From Symsagittifera roscoffensis (Eukaryota > Xenacoelomorpha > Acoela > Convolutidae), in the NCBI RefSeq assembly GCF_963678635.1, contig NC_087062.1, forward strand, positions 79,487,200 to 79,547,199: a stretch of DNA of 60,000 nucleotides, in the 5' to 3' direction. This document shows positions 21,218-31,092 of this stretch, in pieces. A model generated the notes under the pieces. That model had not been told where the DNA came from. It worked only from the letters and a program-made list of their open reading frames with translations, and ran no database searches. Within the stretch, counting starts at the first letter, position 1. The number at the start of each line of letters is the position of its first letter. Position numbers and translations under genes: made by a program.

Positions 21218-21238
21218 ACCTTATCCCCCCTTCACTTT
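21218..21238 (-). other. Internal polypurine-tract-like run
   Basis: The sense (minus) strand reads GTGAAGGGGGGATAAGG in the gap between two accessory ORFs. It resembles retroviral plus-strand priming tracts (purine run ending in G6), but it lies about 3.3 kb from the 3' LTR. It could be a central PPT or a chance purine run. Confidence 0.3.
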
Positions 21239-21241
21239 CAA

Positions 21242-21877
21242 TTATTTTATTGACAGTTTTTGTCTCAGAGTAGAGCTGTCTTTACATTCGTCTTCTTTGG
21301 TCTTTCGTGATGCCTTTCTCAACTCGACCATCTTGCTCAGCAGTTCTCTTCTAGCTTTCTCCTCCAGACCCGTCCCCATCAGGAGAGGCTCTCCGAACTT
21401 CACCACTGTGTCACACAGTTCTTCTTTGAAATCATCCAGTGTGATCTCGCAATTCACTTCTCGATTGAAATCGCTCAAGAATTCTCGCCAAGCGTCCCCA
21501 TCCAGAGTGCCTAGGAACATATCCCTGTTTCTCTCGAAGGTATTCTTCTCCCTTCCTTCTGCGCTCAGTAAAATCATTCCCATATTAGAAGTCTCGCTCG
21601 TCAGAGGCAACTCTAGATCCTTGCGGGGAGATGAGGTCAGAGGTGGCGTGGCAGTGTCTGCCCAATTTTCTCCGCTCAGATCCTTCAACAGTTCTTGAGT
21701 GGTGAATTCCTCCTCTGATGGCTTTGGCTCCGTCGTGTTTCCCACTTCCATATCCTCTCCTGTCTCGCTGAGAGTCTCGACCATACTTTCCTCTCCTGAT
21801 TCGACTCTTCTTCTCTCAAGAATCTTCCTGAACCGATCTTCTACAGGGCCGCTTCTTTTATCTCCAGGGGTGCCCAC
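21242..21877 (-). CDS. 211-codon acidic accessory protein
   Basis: The N-terminal half is acidic and low-complexity (SMVETLSETGEDMEVGNTTE), the C-terminal half charged and helical (FLSDFNREVNCEITLDDFKEE, LLSKMVELRKASRKTKEDE). No known domain is visible. Copy C has an acidic frame at the matching place (55740-55970), similar in composition but not clearly alignable. It follows the helical protein by 36 bp. Confidence 0.5.
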   Translation of the reverse strand: MGTPGDKRSGPVEDRFRKILERRRVESGEESMVETLSETGEDMEVGNTTEPKPSEEEFTTQELLKDLSGENWADTATPPLTSSPRKDLELPLTSETSNMGMILLSAEGREKNTFERNRDMFLGTLDGDAWREFLSDFNREVNCEITLDDFKEELCDTVVKFGEPLLMGTGLEEKARRELLSKMVELRKASRKTKEDECKDSSTLRQKLSIK

Positions 21878-21913
21878 CGACAGGGGTGATGGTGTCGTCG
21901 GATCCGGTTTCTA

Positions 21914-23934
21914 TTATTCCGTCGGAGCCACATAGAACGGGCCTACTGCATCCAGCTCCTTCCCCTCCTGTCTCATCTCCACTTGCTCCAGTCCGTAAGG
22001 TGCCCGGTATCTTCTCGTGGCAAACTTCATCTCGTCCTTTAGTGCAATGTGTCCTTCTTCCACGATCATCCTGCCATCGTCCCACACCGGCAACATGTTC
22101 TCCAAACCCGCCCGCTCAAGTGTTCTCAAGACTTCTCGCACCTCGAATTTCGGGGGCATCGAGCCTCTCATCTTCTTCGCTTGAGTCGTCCATGAGTTTA
22201 TTTTTATATCACAAGTGTGAAAATAGACTGCTGCAGTGAAGCCGATGAAAAGGGGATCCCAGCCATCGGTGAATTCCCTCTGCTGCCCTTCCACCGCTGC
22301 TCTCGCGAACAAGGACGGGACTACCAGGGAACTGTTCATTCCCAGGGACATCCTCCTTACCGTTGGGAACTCTGGAATGCTTGTTGGCAGGACTTCCTTC
22401 TCCAGTATTGCCTCTAGCTCCCTTTCCACCAACTCGAAGCTCTTCTTCCATGCGGGAATTCTCAAGACCTCTTGTCCACTCGCCGTCAGTAGATTTAGGT
22501 TCCAGAACTTGGGGTAAGTTCCGATGGGGCCTTCGCGTTTACCTCCGATCATACACTGCAGTTGTCATCGGAAACTGTACACCATCAACTCTGGATCCTT
22601 CACTTTTCCGAAGAGCACCGTGTTGCTCATTTGTGCACTCAGCACCTCTTGCTGACACCAGTTGAGTGTCGTCCCATCCAGTATACTTATGAGGCTCAAG
22701 TGTGTCACGGAGTAGCGATAAGCTGTCACCAGAGGATCTGGAAACGCGTATGTCACGGCTGGTCCATAAATGCAGGTCACGACCTCCTCCAGCCCCCGGA
22801 TTATCCTCATGGGGTCCGATCTCATTGCCAGGCACAAGTATGTCAAGAGAGGCATGCCCTCATTCACTTTCCTCCATTCATCTTGCGTCTTTGGGTTCTT
22901 CTCTTCACCAGCCAGGTGTCGGTTCTGCATCAGGAGGTACTGCACTAGCAGCGTCTTCAGCCCGGCAGCACACTTATATGAATAGGTGTCAATGCTCGAG
23001 TGGGTTTTTACCATCGACAGGGGCTCCCCATATTTCATTAGTCGATTAAATGACACCAGTTCCACATGGGTCAGGAGCACCAGTGCCAAATATCCGTCAA
23101 TCCGGAGTGTTTTCACACCCCGACTGAACATGTACACTGGACCCATATTGAATAGGTAAACCAAGTACACCAGGTAAACCAGGTACACCTCGGGTAAACC
23201 AGGTACAGTGCCAACAACAAGCTGATGGGCATGTTCAAGATTTTTTGTACAAAGGCTCCAAAGATAGTCTCCTTTGAACTAAACACTCCAGCCATGAACT
23301 CCTTTCCCCAACAAGGACTCAAGAACTCAAGAATCTCGTGATCCCTCCTCGTCTTCAGCTCACCCTTTGCGTGCTCCCTCCAGAATCCTCCAATTGTGAC
23401 CTCGTTGGCAGCTCTGACAAACCTGGTCACCGTCATTTCTTTTTTCTCGGCCACTTCCAGCTGCTCCTCAAGAAAATCCCAGATTTGCTTCACAAGAGGT
23501 GGAGCATTCTCCCTCGTCTTCTCCGTAGCGTTTTCCAACCTTGGTGTCAGGAATGGCCACCTGCCTCTTTCTTGTGTCAGTCGATACACCATCGACTCCA
23601 GTTGCTTCTCCGTTGCGGCTACGTTCTTCCTTTCATTGCTCGGTCCTCTAGACTTACTGGTGGAGCTTGTGATAGTCAATCCCATGCTTCGAAACCACAG
23701 GCTGGCCGTCAGGTGAGTTATTATTGGATGATCGTCCCCTATAACCGGACTGAGCTTGAGTTGCCTGGCGAAGTTTGATATCTCCAGCAAGAGGACCTCG
23801 TCCAATACAATGAGGATATCTGCCAACTCGTAGAAGCCCCTCAACGCGTGGGACACATCCGCCCACGCCGCCGCCAGTTCTGACTTGCGAAGCCTCAAGT
23901 TTGTCGGTTCCAACTCTCGATTGGGAGCTGCCAT
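21914..23934 (-). pseudogene. Alpha-helical accessory protein (about 670 residues), broken
   Basis: Frames 23934-23113, 23188-22565 and 22552-21914 form one former ORF. The first part has ADILIVLDEVLLLEISNFAR, closely matched in copy C at 56665-56952 by LVLDEVMGMELSNFSRQLKM. The second has GVKTLRIDGYLALVLLTHVE, matched at 56058-56441 by GIQNLRLDGLLALIAIK. The third includes a hydrophobic stretch, DPLFIGFTAAVYF. A frame change near 23160 coincides with a short AGGTAAACCAGGTACACC repeat expansion, and an in-frame TGA lies at 22565-22567. The fold is unknown; conservation between A and C is the best sign that it was once functional. Confidence 0.6.
23156..23206. repeat. Short tandem repeat that shifts the frame
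   Basis: Three imperfect units of about 18 bp, AGGTAAACCAGGTACACC, within the helical protein gene. The minus-strand frame changes here, giving the repetitive YLVYLVYLVYL reading, so the expansion is the likely cause of the break. Confidence 0.65.
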
Positions 23935-23969
23935 CAGGATACGTCACCCATTCCCCTCGGCTGCTAACA

Positions 23970-24728
23970 TCAAGACCGCATATACAAATTGCAGAGCGGG
24001 AGGCATGCTCGCGTACCCGGGGACGTCGTGAACACCACTCTTGTCTTGGAACCAAATCGTGAGGTAACGTTCTCCTGTACCTCATTCATCGCTGCAATTA
24101 ACGTCTGGATAGCTTCCCAGATTCTCTTCGGCGCCGGTTCATCACCCTTGAGCTGCTCAAGAAACCCCATCGCATGCAGGTGGTCATTCATTCCCGCAAA
24201 TAGTAGTAGCTCGGGCTCGCAAGGCATCTCCGATTTTATTGCTACCACCAAGGTTAACATTCGGTTCAGCTCCGTTCCCGGCAGTGAGTATATCAAAGTC
24301 TCCGGCCAGAACAACTTGGGAGACGTTCCCTCGAAGTCCGATCCCGCTATGATGACCACCCTCGTAGCGGCTGGATCTGCTCTGCCGTAAACTGCCAAGG
24401 TCTTGGCAAATTGGGTGTTCCCACAGGGTTTTCCGTATCTAGGATCGTCTGCCAACCTCGTACCTTCATAAGCGGCGTCCGGCAGTTCCATTTCCCTTGG
24501 GTCCAACAGTTTGTCCACCAACCTCAACTGTGCTGGAGTTGCCAACTTAATTCTGGCAATGCTCGTTCGATGTTTGGGGGGCTCCACTATCAGTCCCGGA
24601 CTTCCCAGCAACTTGAGAGGCCTGTAATTGATGGGTCCCAAGACCCATTTTATGGGAATCCCAGTCAGATCCGCCGTCTCCATTATTTTCGCTCTTGAGG
24701 AATGCGTCTTCATGTGACACTCGCTCAA
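23970..24728 (-). pseudogene. Second SGNH-like domain of element A
   Basis: A 252-codon frame. After a linker (LGPINYRPLKLLGSPGLIVE) come RVVIIAGSDFEGTSPKLFWP, with G-S-D at the block I position, and ELLLFAGMNDHLHAMGFLEQL, with G-x-N-D at block III, followed by helices and RVVFTTSPG. This strand-GSD ... strand-GxND ... strand-SPG order is SGNH-like. A block V D-x-x-H is not obvious. Copy C keeps the first part (57323-57598, RYGNF...FFWPDRVILTGTDLN) and an N-D-H-L-H match near 57250-57300. A frameshift near 24020 and a TGA just before the helical protein suggest both were once one polyprotein. Confidence 0.55.
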
Positions 24729-26139
24729 GACCCAAAGCTTCCGCCAACTCTTGCCTGCACTCCAGATCTTCCAAGTCCAGCTCTTTTACCTTCTCCACAT
24801 ATCTCGACCTACTGGTCTCCGCTGGTCTCTCCACCCTCTTGCTCTCCACCACTACCACCGAGGATACTATCGAACTCTGAGGTGTTGATGACGTTGCTCA
24901 ATTCCTCAAGGATGGAGCTCATCTTGTCATGTAGCCTCATTACCTTCCTGGACTCCCCCCTGGACACGTCATTCGTCCCGATCATTAGAGTCACCGTGTA
25001 CACCTTTGCCATCCCTAGCATCTCAAGTGTTGTCAACATCTGTGGCGTCGCAGCTCAAGCGAAATCAAGATCCCCGTTTGCCAATGTGAATGAATCCGGT
25101 TCAGCACCCGCAGCAGGCTGTCCCCTACGATCAGGTGGACCGCCCCCTCTGGCACACGTGGCTGCGTGAGGTATTCCACCCAAGCCGCGTCATGGAAGCA
25201 ATCCCTCGTGACTCTTTGTGCCGTGTTCCAATCCATGCGATTGTGCCTGTGGTATCTGCCTTCTGTGTTCTTCTTGTAGCTTGAGATTACCACACTCCTG
25301 ATAGGTTGCTCCCTCCACGTCGGGGGTAGCTCCACTCTTGCTAGACTCTCACGATTCCTTAGCTGTAGCCTCTCGTTCAATTCTTTCAGACGTGACGAGC
25401 TTCCGCTCACCTGACTACCACTCGGGGTTGAACTTGGGGTATACCCAGGCAGTGCGACGTCCATCAATGGACGTATCGTTTGTGTCTCTAGGCCACGCAG
25501 GGAGGACTTTGACTCAGTTGGTATCCATACCTCCAACCCCTCATTCATATGCTCCTGAGCCGCGCGGTCAAGGTTAAATCTTCCCTTCGATCTGGGAGCT
25601 TCGTCCACCTCCATACGCGACTCTGATCTTGAGCCGGTAACCATTCGCTTCTTGGGCCTGGCCCCCTTCTGCATCTCGAGCTCGCGTTGTCGTTGCTGGA
25701 TTCTCTCAAGTTCCGACTTCAGCTGCTCACAATTCGCGGCATTCTCTCGCACTCTTTGTTCTTGTAGATGCTCGGCTTTCAGCATATCAAGTACCCTCCG
25801 CGCTTGGTCTTTTTCGATGACCGCTTGATCTCTCTCCAGTTTTGCCTGATCTCTCTCAAGCTTCGCTTGATCCCGGCCGAGGTTCGCTTTGTTCCTCTCC
25901 CGCTGACTCCTCTCAAGTTCTCTCTTCATAGTACTGAGGTCCGGAGACGCTTCCCCCGTTTGTTGCGCTAGCGTCATCGATGGCATCTTACTCGTGCTCT
26001 GGCCCGTAGATCTTGCTGATGGTCTGATCGGTAGTGGGAACTCCCCTGCGCCATACTCGGTGTAGTGTTGTTGCCCAAGCCAGGGTTCCTTGCCAAGTCG
26101 AATCCCCTTGTTCCTCCATCCACATTCCAGGACAGGCAT
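24547..26139 (-). pseudogene. Coiled-coil protein leading into the first SGNH-like domain
   Basis: The frame at 26139-25033 has a long coiled coil with four to five near-repeats of RDQAKLE, a nuclear-signal-like GARPKKRMVTGS, a Ser/Pro-rich linker, and then VHLIVGDSLLRVLNRIHSHW, block I of an SGNH hydrolase (G-D-S-L). A frameshift near 25035 leads to 25039-24809 with VTLMIGTNDVSRGE, block III (G-T-N-D). The next piece, 24858-24547 (ESKRVERPAETSRSRYVEK), is in another frame, and the expected block V is missing, apparently through deletion. Copy C keeps block I (ILSDSVVRVL), block III (LIGTINVSR) and block V (DGTHFD) at 58183-58726. SGNH enzymes hydrolyse ester bonds; the substrate is unknown. 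Confidence 0.65.
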
Positions 26140-26408
26140 CTCGATTGCTCTTGGTTGGATATTCCATCAGTGGTGTAGCCGACGATTAGAACCGCTTCTG
26201 TTGCAGACTCCCGGCATTCGCCCTGCTCTTCCAATTGGAGGATGGCGTTCAGCATCACCGCCATTCTCTCATCCACTTGGGTGTAATCCAGATCCCTCAG
26301 GCGTCTGTATAGCTCATCCAGCGTGGGACTTTTCAGAGCCGATGGCATGGACTTCCAGAATTGATCTGCCATTTCTATAATTTCTAGATGATCTTGAGTA
26401 TTAACCAA
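25974..26408 (-). CDS. Small accessory frame at the head of the SGNH module
   Basis: 144 codons. The N-terminal about 80 residues (EMADQFWKSMPSALKSP, ELYRRLRDLDYTQVDERMAV) are helical and plausible as a real N terminus. The rest overlaps the coiled-coil frame and is low quality, so a frameshift near 26150 probably joins this start to that protein. No family recognised. Confidence 0.4.
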   Translation of the reverse strand: MVNTQDHLEIIEMADQFWKSMPSALKSPTLDELYRRLRDLDYTQVDERMAVMLNAILQLEEQGECRESATEAVLIVGYTTDGISNQEQSRCLSWNVDGGTRGFDLARNPGLGNNTTPSMAQGSSHYRSDHQQDLRARARVRCHR

Positions 26409-26880
26409 CTTGTGAATTACCTTGCAATTTGAGAACTACCTCACCAAATTGAGAACTACCTTACTAACTTGAGTATTAGCGTACCAACTTGAGAACTTTA
26501 GAATTAAATTCTTGAAGCGTTGTTCAACTTGTGTGTTCGTTCAAGAACTTCTTTTCTTTCAATTGAGTGTAGTTGGGTAGTCAATTTGACTTTACCAAAT
26601 CAATCTGAAAATAACACTTGATCTTTAGACTAACATGCTATGTTCCTAAGCTAAAACCCCACTACCACTATAGTTAAAACCTTTTCCTTTTCGTTCTACT
26701 CAAATAGTTCAATTGGAATTTTTCTAAAAACATGCAGATTCATTTTATGCTTTAGCACCATCAATCATTTAAAATTTAATTGTCATGCCAATCAGCTTTA
26801 AGATCCTTTTACCTGTGCCGTGCCCCAATACCCAACTTGAAATCCCTTCATACCCAACTCGAGACCCACATGTACCCGAC
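26409..26880. other. Non-coding gap in element A with repeated AACTTGAGAACTA words
   Basis: About 470 bp without an open frame, far more AT-rich than the surrounding coding sequence. It contains imperfect repeats of about 20 bp around TTGAGAACTACCTTACTAA at 26425-26495. Its place between the macrodomain ORF and the coiled-coil/SGNH ORF would suit an internal promoter or a splice region for a second transcript; that is inference. Confidence 0.45.
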
Positions 26881-27759
26881 TCAGGCGATGCTCAAGTAGT
26901 ATTTCTTGTGCAGATGTACCATTATCTCCGTTTCCGCGAAGACCACGTCTAGGATAGCGTATAATTCCCTTGGGCTCAACTTGCCCCTGTTTGGGTCATA
27001 GACCGGCATTGAGACCTCCGATATCCTTCTTTCAATCATGAAGTCTCGTAGTCTTGTTAGTGCCAACATAACGTGTTCAGGATCGATCGTGTTCCTGTCA
27101 TTGACCCTAGTCACTAGGAAGCAAAGGTATTTGCCTGGGACTTGTGCTACTGATGGTGGAAGCGCAGCCATTCCTCCCAGCCCCGGTCTCTGTCTAAGCA
27201 GAAACTCCACGTTCTGGTACTCTCTCTTGAAGTCGGCCTCCAGTCTTGATTTGAATTTCATGTCCGCCGTGATACAGATTGCGCTAGTCCTGTCTGACAG
27301 AACGAAGTCACTATCCGTTATCAGGATGTTTTCCGAGTATTCGTTTGGTATTTCAAACTTCGTTTTGAAATTCCGTCCTATGGTAGGCTCAGCCTCCTCC
27401 CCATCCAGTTCCAGTCCGCTCGTTTCTCTCACTTCCCTGATCTTCTTTATCATTAAATTTTTGGTGTTGGTAATTCCTACCCCCACTCCCCGGACAAAAA
27501 TATTTATCGACGTCCCCGTCGATGATGCAGGGTCTGAATTATCTGGCGGAATGTCGAGCGGCCTGTCTGTTGCTGTCCAGCCGAAGAGAGGATTTTCCGT
27601 TTTCGTGTGCTTTCCCGCTGATGTGTCAACTTGTTGTATGCTTTGTCCTTCGTCGCTTCCGTTCTTGACATCGCGCATCCATTCTAATATCCTCAGGTTC
27701 GTATTCTCCCTCCTCTCTATCTCGCTCTGTTCCAAATCCGTCTCCCGCTCTGGTGTCAA
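26881..27759 (-). CDS. TARG1-like macrodomain protein, catalytic residues apparently lost
   Basis: A 292-codon frame directly after the TAA that ends the integrase ORF and in the same frame. Residues 1-90 are charged and disordered. From about residue 140 the pattern follows the OARD1/TARG1-type macrodomain: a strand with NILITDSDFVLSDRTSAICI, the TADMKF...LEADFKREY helix, VPGKYLCFLVTRVNDR, an ALTRLRDFMIERRISEVSMP helix-strand pair, and the final AILDVVFAETEIMVHLH. The Gly-rich loops are gone: M-x-x-G-I-A is replaced by MKFKSRLE, and the G-C-G-L-D loop after S-M-P by VYDPNRGKLSP. The Lys expected after the L-I-T strand is Arg. It may bind ADP-ribose weakly or serve as a scaffold, but hydrolysis is unlikely. 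No match was found in copy C. Confidence 0.6.
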   Translation of the reverse strand: MTPERETDLEQSEIERRENTNLRILEWMRDVKNGSDEGQSIQQVDTSAGKHTKTENPLFGWTATDRPLDIPPDNSDPASSTGTSINIFVRGVGVGITNTKNLMIKKIREVRETSGLELDGEEAEPTIGRNFKTKFEIPNEYSENILITDSDFVLSDRTSAICITADMKFKSRLEADFKREYQNVEFLLRQRPGLGGMAALPPSVAQVPGKYLCFLVTRVNDRNTIDPEHVMLALTRLRDFMIERRISEVSMPVYDPNRGKLSPRELYAILDVVFAETEIMVHLHKKYYLSIA

Positions 27760-28692
27760 TTAGTCTTCCTGTGGGTAGTGTTCCTTATCATTGATGATTT
27801 GCCATTCATCATCAGCCGCCAGTTCGCCCACACCTAGTAGCTCTTTGCTTAGGTCATCGGGCTGTTTCCTATCAATCAGGAAATCGTCCCCGTACCTGTT
27901 GTACCTTATGCCTGTCCGTTTGCGATTGCCACTCCTTGTCCCCGCTGGTATTGATAAGTCTGGTTCTGTCCAATTCGGCACCTCACCTTGCTCCGGATCG
28001 TTCCAGTCTTCTTCCACAAAAGATTCCGCTTCAGAGTCCGCTTCTATTTTTTCATTGTCATCCAAACTCAAGTTCTCATTGCCATCATTTTTCTCTCTGG
28101 TGCCTCTTTCGTTCACTTCACATGCTGGCTCCACCAGTAGGTACTCGATTCCCTCCATGTCTTTTGGTATACACCAGTCCTCTGGGGATGGGACATGAGG
28201 CTTCAGATTTTCATAATGTGCTGCTCGCCCAGTTGTCAAGCGGTAGAACCGTCCTTGTTGATGTACTTCCGTTATCATGAATGGTTCTCTCCATTTCTTG
28301 AGTAGCTTCTTTGTCCCCTTGGGCGGTATGACATTCTGGAAGACCCACACGTACTGGCCCACCTCATATGGCTTCGCCTGTAATATCGTTTCATCATATT
28401 TCTTGCGCTGTCTCATTTGTGCTTGCGCAGTGTTCCTCCTGCATAGCTCGTTTAGTTCCTGCTGTCTCCTGATCGCTTCTTTCACGTAAGCTTGAGGCGA
28501 CGTCCTCTTTCCTTCGTATTCCGGGTAAAAGAATGTCAGGGGCATTGCTCTCTCCCTGCCCGTCAATATCATGAAAGGACTGATGCCTGATGTTGAGTGT
28601 TGCGTACTGTTGTACGCCCTTACGACTTGCGGCAGATATTTATCCCAGTCCGTCATGTATCTTGAGCAGTATACCCTCAGCATGTTCACCAA
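27760..28692 (-). pseudogene. Integrase C-terminal part and tail of element A
   Basis: Continues the integrase core after an in-frame TAG at 28702-28704, where Gln after L-V-E-R is expected. It contains the end of the core (YLPQVVRAYNSTQHSTSGISP), the C-terminal SH3-like/GPY-type module (YEVGQYVWVFQN...KLLKKWREPFMITEV), and a long acidic tail ending with GIRYNRYGDDFL. Integrase joins cDNA ends to host DNA. The frame ends in TAA at 27760-27762, and the macrodomain frame continues in register after it. Confidence 0.8.
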
Positions 28693-28701
28693 CGTTCTAT
28701 T

Positions 28702-29391
28702 CTATCTCTCTACCAGCACGTTGGTCTGAGGATGGTAATTCGTTGAGTGTGCTTGAGCAATGTGTGACCTCTTCATTAATTTTTTGGACAAATCCCCCAC
28801 AAAGGCCTTGCCGTTGTCTGACTGAAAAGTAATTGGACAACCATACCTCGATATCCAATGATTTATCAGGTGGTCACAAGTCTCCTCTGCCGAGGCTGTT
28901 TGGCACGGCACCGCTTCTGCCAACTTTGTGAAGTGGCCTATTATAACCAGTATCTGGTTATACCCCGACTCCGTCATGCAGATCTTTTGATGGTCTATCT
29001 GCACCACTTCATTAAATTCTGAGCTTTCAACCGACTTGAGTAGGAATTTCATCTTCCTTGGGTCTTTTACTTGCAGGCATGCCAGGCATGCATTCACCCA
29101 TCTCTCGCAAGCTTTCTTCAATCCTGACCAAAAAAACCTGTGAAGTATTCTTTGTTGCACCATGTCTATCCCCTGGTGCCCCATCTGGTCGTGCGATCTG
29201 AATAACACCTCTGTCTGATACAATTGTGGTAATATGATGAGGTTGTGCTTGTGTAATATCTTCTCCTCATCTTTTCTCTTGCACGCTACCACCCCGTCAG
29301 CTGTGTGATAGAGTAAATCTTTCTTTTCTTTGTAGAACTGGCTCAAGATCTTGTAGCTGTCTTCTTCGAGTTCCCCTTTCTCCTTGGACAC
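28702..29391 (-). pseudogene. Integrase zinc-binding and catalytic core of element A
   Basis: The HHCC zinc domain is seen as SHDQMGHQG and CLACLQVK. The DDE core has Asp in VVQIDHQKI, Asp in TFQSDNGKAF and Glu in YHPQTNVLVER, so the catalytic triad is intact. An amber codon directly after L-V-E-R truncates the frame. Copy C has a close match of the zinc domain at 59465-59659. Typical of Ty3/mdg4 integrases. Confidence 0.85.
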
Positions 29392-29790
29392 CGTCCGGAT
29401 CCATTTGGAGAGGTTACTTGTCAGCTTGTCATTCTTTTGGGTTCTTATCAGGTCCGACAGCCTATGTTATCGCATTGACATGTTCCTTTAGTGCCATGAT
29501 CTGTCCATTCATCTCCCCAGGGTTGTGGATGTCATCATTCAGCTTCACACATATTATCCTCTTCACGATCTTCATATCATCTTCTGGCACCAGATCTGTT
29601 CTGAAATTTGAGTTGCATGATAGTTCCCTGAATGGTTTTCTCGAAACTGCAATTTTTTCAAGTTCTTCACCCCTCGTACTTCTTGTACGTCCAAATTGTA
29701 CGTTCCTGAGGATGGATCTGTTTGTAATTACCTGTCACGGTGTCTAACCTTCTCTTCCGTCAATATCATGCATAGACTATCCTGATTGTC

Positions 29791-29938
29791 TTGACCTAGT
29801 CCCAGGTATTCATCTTCTTCCTTGAACGCCACTTTCTTTTTCCTAACCCGAGTCTTTTTCCTACCCCGGATTCTTGACCTAGTCCCAGGTATTCATCTTC
29901 TTCCTTGAACGCCACTTTCTTTTTCCTAACCCGAGTCT
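29791..29938. repeat. 83-bp tandem duplication
   Basis: A 65-bp segment at 29791-29855 recurs at 29874-29938, a period of 83 bp. Because 83 is not a multiple of three, the duplication changes frame in the spacer ORF and produces its repetitive C terminus. Confidence 0.85.
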
Positions 29939-30383
29939 GTTCAAGTATGTCGTCAGGGATTTTTTCAACCAGTGACTGCACTACTTCTTTCCCATCAGGG
30001 TTAGTCACCTTTGAGGTGTTTTTATCTCTAACTATCTCGCTCCTTCGCAGTATTGTGACCTCCGGTTCCTCCTTACCCTTTTCTTGGATCACAGGTTTAT
30101 CATCAGCTAGTTTCTCGAGTAACCTCATTAAGTCATCATCTATTTGTGCATCTCCAGTTTCTACCTGGTTGAGATCATAGCCTTTTGCCTTGAGCGTCTC
30201 CCTCACAATATTTGACTTGAGTATTATTCCTATCGGCATCCCTCGTTTCTTCTTCAAGATTGTTTTCTCCGGAGGTTCTTTTGGTAATTCGGTGTGAAAT
30301 TCTATTGGTTTGCCTGATTTGTCTGGCCATCTCGTGAGTTGGAAGACTGTCGTACGTTTCCTTATCCATGAAGGAGAAGCCAT
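29796..30383 (-). pseudogene. Spacer region between RNase H and integrase
   Basis: 195 codons, Lys/Glu-rich, with no recognisable domain (PIEFHTELPKEPPEKTILKK, VRETLKAKGYDLNQ). It follows the RNase H end with small frame changes and is cut short by the 83-bp duplication. Such a tether between RNase H and integrase is common in Ty3-type pol. The following 29392-29795 has no clean frame. Confidence 0.55.
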
Positions 30384-30405
30384 CCTTGATTTCAGTTCTA
30401 TCTGC

Positions 30406-31092
30406 CTACCTCTGTTCTTGTCTCTCGTAGAACTCCGTCTTCTTACTCAAGCTGTCAGCGTTTTGATGTTTGTCTCGTGTTCTATGCTCAATTATCATGT
30501 TGTACCCATCCAGGTGAACTATCCAACTCCCAATGTAACTTTGGTCCATTGAATACGTCTTCAGCCAGCTTAGTGCCCTGTTGTCGACTCGCAGCTTGAA
30601 TGGTTCGCTGCCTAGGTATGCTCTATATTTCTCGACAAAGGTAACCACCGCGAACATCTCTGCTTTCGGTGCCCCGTACTTCATTTCCGTGTCACTTAAG
30701 ACTTTGCTCCCATACGCTATTGGTCTCAAGACTGTTTTCCCGTTCCATTCTTGTTCCTGATGGAGAATTCCAGAAATCATTACTACCGACGCATCCGTGT
30801 CCAGCACGTCCATCCCTTTCTCTGTTGGCATCCCTAGTACTGGTGCCTCGCACAACTCTTTCTTTATTCTCTGGAATGACTCTTCTGCTGCATTGTTCCA
30901 CGTGAACTTCTTGCCCTTGTGTCTCATTAACTGTTGCATCGGGTATACCTTGTCTGCATAGCCTTTGATGAAGTCTCCGTTTTTGGCGATTTCCAAGTTA
31001 GAACTGCTTCTACTGCATCTGGATCTGGTCTGATGCCGTGCCGGTCCACCATCCTGCCCAAGTATTTTATCGAATCCTTGAGTATCTTGCAC
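30406..31092 (-). pseudogene. RT connection and RNase H domain of element A
   Basis: Contains FIKGYADKVYPMQQLMRHKG, then RNase H with VLDTDASVVMISGIL (first Asp), APKAEMFAVV (Glu), LRVDNRALSWL (Asp) and RTRDKHQNADSLS. It degrades the RNA strand during reverse transcription. The frame is shifted relative to the RT core, and the F-L-G-x-x-N-Y-Y-R segment usually found just before F-I-K-G-Y-A is missing, so a small deletion near 31000 caused the shift. Copy B has a divergent match at 47657-47995. Confidence 0.8.

Noticed and set aside
20890-21273. Plus-strand frame of 127 codons, and many similar plus-strand frames over 18-35 kb
   Set aside because: Ser/Leu/Pro-rich complements of the minus-strand accessory and pol ORFs; none has a recognisable domain, and the minus-strand frames match copy C.
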